From: Pseudotabrizicola formosa
GTDB taxonomy: Bacteria; Pseudomonadota; Alphaproteobacteria; Rhodobacterales; Rhodobacteraceae
DNA length: 64,000 nt
Reading direction: 5' to 3'
Assembly (NCBI RefSeq): GCF_002900965.1
Contig: NZ_PJOM01000002.1
Coordinates: 248,001-312,000, forward strand
Shown here: one piece after another, positions 59,857 to 64,000 of the stretch
Position numbering within the stretch: the stretch's first letter is position 1
Layout: each line of letters starts with the position of its first letter
Made by a program: the position numbers and the translations under genes
The notes under the pieces: model-generated
What the model was told of the DNA's origin: nothing
Databases searched by the model: none
Seen by the model: the letters and a program-made list of their open reading frames with translations, nothing else

Positions 59857-61104
59857 TCAGGTCTTGTGCGGCAGGGTCGAGGGCGCGCCGCCTTCAAAGC
59901 GGTTGCCATTGGTGTAATCGCAAGGCGCTTCTTGCATCTGCAGATGCAGGCCCGTGCCGGTATAGGGATGGGCACGCGCGACATCCTCGTCAAAGTCGAT
60001 GCCCAGACCGGGGGCCTCGGGCGGCAGGATGTAACCGTTTTCCCAGATGATGGAATTGCGGATCAGCTTTTGGTGGAAGGCCCCGCCCGTCTCGATCGTC
60101 TCGGCCATCAGCAGATTGGGGATCGACGCCGCCAGATGCACATTCGCCGCCCATTCGACAGGTCCGGCATAGAGATGCGGGGCCATTTCGGCATTGAACA
60201 CCTCGGCCATGGCGGAAATCTTCTTGGCCTCCCACAGACCGCCCACCCGCCCCAAGGCCGGTTGCAGGATCTTGACCCCGCCATGACGCAAGAGCGCGCC
60301 GAATTCGGCCTTGGTGGTCAGCCGCTCGCCGGTGGCCAGCGGGATGCGCACGGCGCGCGCGACCTCGGCAAATTCCAGCAGGTTGTCGGGCGGGATGGGC
60401 TCTTCGTACCACAGCGGATTGTAGGGCTCCAGCTCACGCCCCAGCCGGATGGCGCCAGCGGTGGTGAACTGGCCATGGGTGCCAAAGAGCAGGTCTACCC
60501 GGTCACCCACCGCCGCGCGGATGGCGCGGCAGAAGGCGACCGAGCGCGAGATGTCGGACATTGCAGGCTGATGCCCGCCGCGCAGGGTATAGGGGCCGGC
60601 GGGGTCAAACTTCACGGCCGTGAACCCCATCTCCATGAAGCGGACCGCAGCCCCCGCGGCGGCGTCGGGATCGACCCAGAACTCGGGGTCTTCATTGCCG
60701 GGCTCGGGGTAGAGGTAGGTATAGCTGCGGATGCGGCTGTTGATCTTGCCGCCCAGAAGCGCCCAGACCGGCCGGTTGCGGGCCTTGCCCAGAATGTCCC
60801 AGCAGGCAATCTCCAACCCTGAAAACGCCCCCATCACGGTGGGGTCGGGGCGTTGGGTGAAGCCGGAAGAATAGGCGCGACGGTACATCAGCTCGATGTC
60901 TTCGGGCGAGGAGCCTTCCATGTGGCGGGCAAACACATCCTCGATCACCGCGATCATCGCCTTGGGGCCGACGGTGGAGGCGTAGCATTCGCCGTAGCCG
61001 ACGAGTCCGCAGGCGGTGGTCAGCTTTGGGAAGATCCAGTAACGCCCGCCCCAGCCGGGGAAGGGCGGGGCCACGACGAAGATTTCAAGCGCGGCGAGTT
61101 TCAT
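59857..61104 (-). CDS. Enolase-superfamily dehydratase/cycloisomerase (mandelate racemase/muconate lactonizing type)
   Basis: 415 residues. N-terminal capping domain to about 120 and a TIM barrel after it. Glu234/Glu235 (YEEPIPPDN) and Glu260 (ATGERL) fit two metal ligands, and His310 fits the catalytic base region. Where sugar-acid dehydratases usually have an Asp ligand (D-x-H-G), this protein reads G208-T-H210-G, so the first ligand seems changed. Probably acts on a sugar acid; substrate unknown. An MFS gene lies upstream on the same strand after an intergenic element. Confidence 0.8.
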   Translation of the reverse strand: MKLAALEIFVVAPPFPGWGGRYWIFPKLTTACGLVGYGECYASTVGPKAMIAVIEDVFARHMEGSSPEDIELMYRRAYSSGFTQRPDPTVMGAFSGLEIACWDILGKARNRPVWALLGGKINSRIRSYTYLYPEPGNEDPEFWVDPDAAAGAAVRFMEMGFTAVKFDPAGPYTLRGGHQPAMSDISRSVAFCRAIRAAVGDRVDLLFGTHGQFTTAGAIRLGRELEPYNPLWYEEPIPPDNLLEFAEVARAVRIPLATGERLTTKAEFGALLRHGGVKILQPALGRVGGLWEAKKISAMAEVFNAEMAPHLYAGPVEWAANVHLAASIPNLLMAETIETGGAFHQKLIRNSIIWENGYILPPEAPGLGIDFDEDVARAHPYTGTGLHLQMQEAPCDYTNGNRFEGGAPSTLPHKT

Positions 61105-61126
61105 GCCAGTGGTCCTTTTGCGGCAA

Positions 61127-61187
61127 GCGCCGGGGGACTTTGCGTCCCCCGGACCCCCTGCAGGATATTTAAGAACAGATAATGAGG
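61127..61187 (+). repeat. Dispersed intergenic element, copy B (hairpin plus ATATTT tail)
   Basis: CCGGGGGAC-N5-GTCCCCCGG hairpin (61130-61152), then ACCCCCTGCAGGATATTT and AAGAACAGATAATGAGG. The layout and most bases match copy A at 39988-40040, with the same orientation relative to flanking minus-strand genes. Confidence 0.65.
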
Positions 61188-61248
61188 ATAAGGGGCGTTT
61201 CAGGGTCTGGCAAAGGTATTTGCGACACTTTCTGCCGCAAACGGGCGA

Positions 61249-62472
61249 TCAGGCGGGGTGGGGGCGGCGCAGGCGCGGACCGAGGACATGCAGGGCCACG
61301 CAGGCCAGCATCAGGGCGGCGGCCAGCAGGAAGGGCGCGCCGGGGGCGTAGACCGGGGCACCGGGCGCGGTGAAGGCGCTGAAGGTGGCGGTCATGATCA
61401 GGGGCGAGGTGATCATGGCGATGGCATTCAGGCTGGACAGCACGCCCTGCACCTCGCCTTGCGCATCGGCGGGTGCGGCGCGGCTGGCGATGGCTTGCAG
61501 CGCCGGGGTGACAGCGCCGCCAAGGGCGGTGACGGGCGTGAGCATCAGGGCGAGAACGGGCGAGGTGACGAGGCCGAGCCCGGTCAGGGTGATCACATCG
61601 ACCCACATGCCGTAATGCGCCGCGCGGTGTTCGCCAAAGCGGCGGATCATCGGGCCGACCAGCAGGGCCTGGCCCAGGGCAAAGCTGATGCCATATACCG
61701 CCAGCGAGACGCCGACCATCTGGCTGGACCAGCCAAAGCGGGCCTGGCCGTAATAGGCCCAGATCGCCGGGTAGACATTCATCGCGATGCCAAGGATCAG
61801 GAAGCAGGCCAGCGTCAGGCGCAGACCGGGCAGGCGGCTGACGGCGCGCAACGCGCCCAGCGGATTGGCGCGGCGCAGGCTGAAGCGGCGACGGGTGGCG
61901 TCGGTCACGGTTTCGGGCAGGACCAGCAGGCCGAAGAGCAGGTTGGCAAAGGCCAGCGCCGCGGCGGCATAGAAGGGCGCGCGGGTATCCACCCCCGCCA
62001 GCAGCCCGCCGATCAGCGGCCCCAGCACGAAGCCCACACCGAAGCCTGCGCCGATCAGCCCGAACCGCGCTCCGCGCTGATCGGGCGGGGTGATATCGGC
62101 GATATAGGCAATGGCGGTGGAATAGGTGGCTGCCGTGATCCCCGCCACCAGCCGCGCGATCAGCAACAGCCAGATCGTGGGGGCAACCGCCATCACCAGA
62201 TAGTCGAGCCCCATCACCAGCAGCGATACCAGAAGCACCGGTCGGCGGCCAAACCGGTCTGACAGCGCGCCAAGGATCGGGCCGAACAGGAACTGCATCA
62301 CCGCATAGGATGTGGCCAGCACCCCGCCCCAGAGGGCGGCATGCGCCAGATCCTGCCCGGTGACGGCGCGGATCAGATCGGGCATCACCGGAAAGATCAG
62401 CCCGATCCCGATGGCATCCAGCGTCACCGTGGCGAGGATGAAGCTCAGCGCGAGCCTTGGCGTGGCGGTCAC
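61249..62472 (-). CDS. MFS transporter, TetA/multidrug-efflux like
   Basis: 407 residues, twelve predicted helices. Motif A GALSDRFGRRPVLL after helix 2, LDAIGIGLIFPVMPDLIR in helix 1 and GFGVGFVLGPLIGG in helix 5 (motif C) place it among proton-driven 12-helix exporters of the TetA/Bcr group. Start is GTG 62472, overlapping the upstream hydrolase stop by GTGA. Substrate unknown; similarity to TetA does not show tetracycline resistance. Confidence 0.85.
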   Translation of the reverse strand: MTATPRLALSFILATVTLDAIGIGLIFPVMPDLIRAVTGQDLAHAALWGGVLATSYAVMQFLFGPILGALSDRFGRRPVLLVSLLVMGLDYLVMAVAPTIWLLLIARLVAGITAATYSTAIAYIADITPPDQRGARFGLIGAGFGVGFVLGPLIGGLLAGVDTRAPFYAAAALAFANLLFGLLVLPETVTDATRRRFSLRRANPLGALRAVSRLPGLRLTLACFLILGIAMNVYPAIWAYYGQARFGWSSQMVGVSLAVYGISFALGQALLVGPMIRRFGEHRAAHYGMWVDVITLTGLGLVTSPVLALMLTPVTALGGAVTPALQAIASRAAPADAQGEVQGVLSSLNAIAMITSPLIMTATFSAFTAPGAPVYAPGAPFLLAAALMLACVALHVLGPRLRRPHPA

Positions 62473-63194
62473 TTCGGGGCCCGTGCGGCTTGGGCGATGT
62501 CGTGCAGGCGCTGGGCCAGGGCCTCGGGGCAGGCGAAGAACGGCGAATGGGAGGCGGCCAGGGTGCTGCGATTTGCCTCTGGCACGGCCTGTTCCATCAC
62601 CGCCTGATACTCGGGCGGGATGGCGCGGTCCTCCAGACAGCGGATGTAATGCCGGGGCAGGGACTGGCTGCGCTGGGTCAGCGTGAGGGCGGTTTCCTGC
62701 GGCGTGATCGGCTGCGGGGTCAGGCACAGGCTGGCCAGGGCCTGCGCCTGCGGGTCGCAGTCGTGGTAGAACAGCGCAGCGGTCTGAGCGGGGTCGAAGC
62801 TGAAGGCGCCGCCCGCCTTGTCCACCCGGATCGCCGGGGCCAGCGGCTGGCGGGGGCCGGCGCGGCGCATGTCGCCCAATGTCATCCCCGACACCGGCGC
62901 ATAGGCGCAGAGGTAGACCAGGGCGGCCATATGGATGGGGTCATGTTCGGCCGCGGCGGTGATCGCATAGCCCGCCATGGAATGGCCGACCACAATCGTC
63001 GGGCCGGTCACTGCGGCACAGATCGCCTGCGCATAGCTGTCAAGCGTCACCGCCTGCGCCGGCGTGCGGTCGCGGCCATGGCCGGGCAGGTCGATGGCGC
63101 GGGCGGTGTGGCCCAGGGCGGCAAGCGCCGGGATCACCCGGTGCCAGCACCAGGCCCCGTGGCAAGAGCCGTGGATCAGCAGGAAGTCAGACAT
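62469..63194 (-). CDS. Alpha/beta hydrolase, methylesterase/hydroxynitrile-lyase-like
   Basis: 241 residues. FLLIHGSCHGAWCWHRVIPA at 4-23 and nucleophile Ser in VVGHSMAGYA near 80; the catalytic His is likely in ASHSPFFACPEAL near the C-terminus. This N-terminal pattern marks the SABP2/MES/EstC-type esterases. ATG 63194 has GGAGAG upstream and overlaps the preceding hydrolase gene by 8 bp; it overlaps the MFS gene by 4 bp. Confidence 0.83.
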   Translation of the reverse strand: MSDFLLIHGSCHGAWCWHRVIPALAALGHTARAIDLPGHGRDRTPAQAVTLDSYAQAICAAVTGPTIVVGHSMAGYAITAAAEHDPIHMAALVYLCAYAPVSGMTLGDMRRAGPRQPLAPAIRVDKAGGAFSFDPAQTAALFYHDCDPQAQALASLCLTPQPITPQETALTLTQRSQSLPRHYIRCLEDRAIPPEYQAVMEQAVPEANRSTLAASHSPFFACPEALAQRLHDIAQAARAPK

Positions 63195-63972
63195 GGCCGA
63201 TACTCTCCAGAAAGTCGTGCAAGACGGTGGCATCGGTCTCCGGCTGATCCAGCATCGGCAGATGGCCCGCCCCGCGGATCAGCTGGAACCGGCTGCCAAG
63301 GATCAGATCGGCGGTTTCCCGGACCAGATCGGGCGGGGTGGCCCCATCGCGGATGCCGGCAAGCGCAAGGGTGGGCAGGGTGAGCCCGGCGGTGGGCGTG
63401 TAGAAATCAGTGCCGGCAAGCGCCGCCGCAGCCCCCCTCCAGCCTTCGGGATCGGTGGCCAGCAGCAGGGCGCGGGCCTGCGCCAGCGCCGGGGCATCGC
63501 GCCACTGGCGGCCAAACCACCGCTCCAGCGTGGTGTCGGCGATGGCGGCGATGCCACCTGTGCGCACCGCATCGCTTTGCGCCTGCCATTGTGCGGCAAG
63601 GCCAATCCGGGCTGCGCTGTTGCTCAGCACCATGGCGCGCACCAGATCCAGCCGCTTGACCGCCAGACCCTGCGCGATCATCCCGCCGAGCGAATGGCCG
63701 ACCACCACCGCGTCGCGCAGGCCTGCCTGCGCCATCACCCGTTCGACATCATGGATCAGCGCACCCATCGCATAGGGGCCTTGCGGCACATCCGACAGAC
63801 CGTGCCCGCGCAAGTCCAGCCGCAGGAGGCGATGGCGGGGCAGCCGTGCTGCCACCGCATCCCAAAGCCGCAGGCTGGTGCCAAGCCCGTGCAGCAACAC
63901 GACCGGGGGCGCGTTGTCCGGTCCGGACAGGTCCATGTTCAGCCGCAGGTCGGGAAAGAACGCCAGCGCCAT
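63187..63972 (-). CDS. Alpha/beta hydrolase, 3-oxoadipate enol-lactonase-like (PcaD)
   Basis: 261 residues. VVLLHGLGTSLRLWD (24-38), LRLDLRGHGLSD, nucleophile Ser in VVGHSLGGMIAQGLA near 93, and His in RGAGHLPMLDQPE near 236. The pattern is that of PcaD, which opens beta-ketoadipate enol-lactone in protocatechuate breakdown. A gene ending three bases upstream on the same strand suggests an operon. Other small esterases look alike, so the substrate is a moderate-confidence call. Confidence 0.72.
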   Translation of the reverse strand: MALAFFPDLRLNMDLSGPDNAPPVVLLHGLGTSLRLWDAVAARLPRHRLLRLDLRGHGLSDVPQGPYAMGALIHDVERVMAQAGLRDAVVVGHSLGGMIAQGLAVKRLDLVRAMVLSNSAARIGLAAQWQAQSDAVRTGGIAAIADTTLERWFGRQWRDAPALAQARALLLATDPEGWRGAAAALAGTDFYTPTAGLTLPTLALAGIRDGATPPDLVRETADLILGSRFQLIRGAGHLPMLDQPETDATVLHDFLESIGHV

Positions 63973-63975
63973 GGC

Positions 63976-64000
63976 TCAGCCAAACCGGGCCAAGGCGTCG
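63976..64000 (-). CDS. C-terminal end of an upstream gene, cut by the window
   Basis: Only the last codons are visible, reading DALARFG then TGA, three bases before the PcaD-like start. A tight junction of this kind suggests an operon. Too short to identify; another pca gene is a guess from context. Confidence 0.4.

Overview
The window is a 64 kb piece of a GC-rich alphaproteobacterial chromosome, most likely from the family Rhodobacteraceae (Rhodobacter, Gemmobacter or Paracoccus relatives). Supporting signs are the strong GC bias at third codon positions, the lipoyl-fused pyruvate dehydrogenase E1 beta, the VPLPA-type C-terminal sorting signal, a dnaB-alr-mlaEF-radA-cvpA-purF gene chain, and soeABC. 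I see no phage, insertion sequence, CRISPR array, rRNA or tRNA. The region reads as core chromosome with a few accessory genes.

Layout, left to right. (1) 1-7.2 kb, plus strand: soeABC (quinone-linked sulfite dehydrogenase; soeA cut by the window edge), then a five-PAS hybrid histidine kinase. (2) 7.3-13.3 kb: a BMP-type nucleobase/nucleoside ABC importer followed by a cytosine-deaminase-like amidohydrolase. (3) 13.4-22.5 kb: a compact chemotaxis locus made of two convergent operons. One is STAS-cheY-cheA-cheW-cheR-cheY plus a small unknown protein; the other is mcp-cheB-cheD, in which CheB has no receiver domain. (4) 22.6-28.8 kb: a fused 2-oxoacid dehydrogenase E1, glutaryl-CoA dehydrogenase, a divergent LysR regulator, and a ring-cleaving-dioxygenase/esterase pair resembling mhqO-mhqD. 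(5) 28.8-30.1 kb: two very small genes, one of them hemP, and cysE. (6) 30.2-38 kb: pdhABC, ftsB, class I fda, pgk and two tandem cyclophilins. (7) 38-50 kb: a PLP transsulfuration enzyme, an SDR, then a long minus-strand run (dnaB, alr, mlaE, mlaF, a membrane protein, a PqiA-like gene, radA, cvpA, a VPLPA-sorted surface protein, purF). (8) 50-55.9 kb: pyrE, pyrC and the class Ib ribonucleotide reductase operon nrdHIEF behind a clear cobalamin riboswitch. (9) 56-64 kb: cobalamin-dependent metH, an enolase-superfamily enzyme, an MFS exporter and two alpha/beta hydrolases, the last resembling PcaD.

How it fits together. Sulfur metabolism recurs: sulfite oxidation, serine acetylation for cysteine, a gamma-replacing PLP enzyme and methionine synthase. 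Cobalamin links two neighbours: MetH uses it, and the adjacent nrd operon is predicted to be switched off by it. Nucleotide supply (pyrE, pyrC, purF, nrd, nucleobase uptake) and central carbon metabolism (pdh, fda, pgk) fill much of the rest.

The most interesting observations are the promoter plus B12 riboswitch upstream of nrdHIEF, a small che-operon protein carrying a CheZ-like D-x3-Q helix, the receiver-less CheB, the hemP mini-operon with a perfect operator-like palindrome, a sorting-signal gene inserted between cvpA and purF, and a dispersed hairpin-plus-ATATTT intergenic element found in at least two places.
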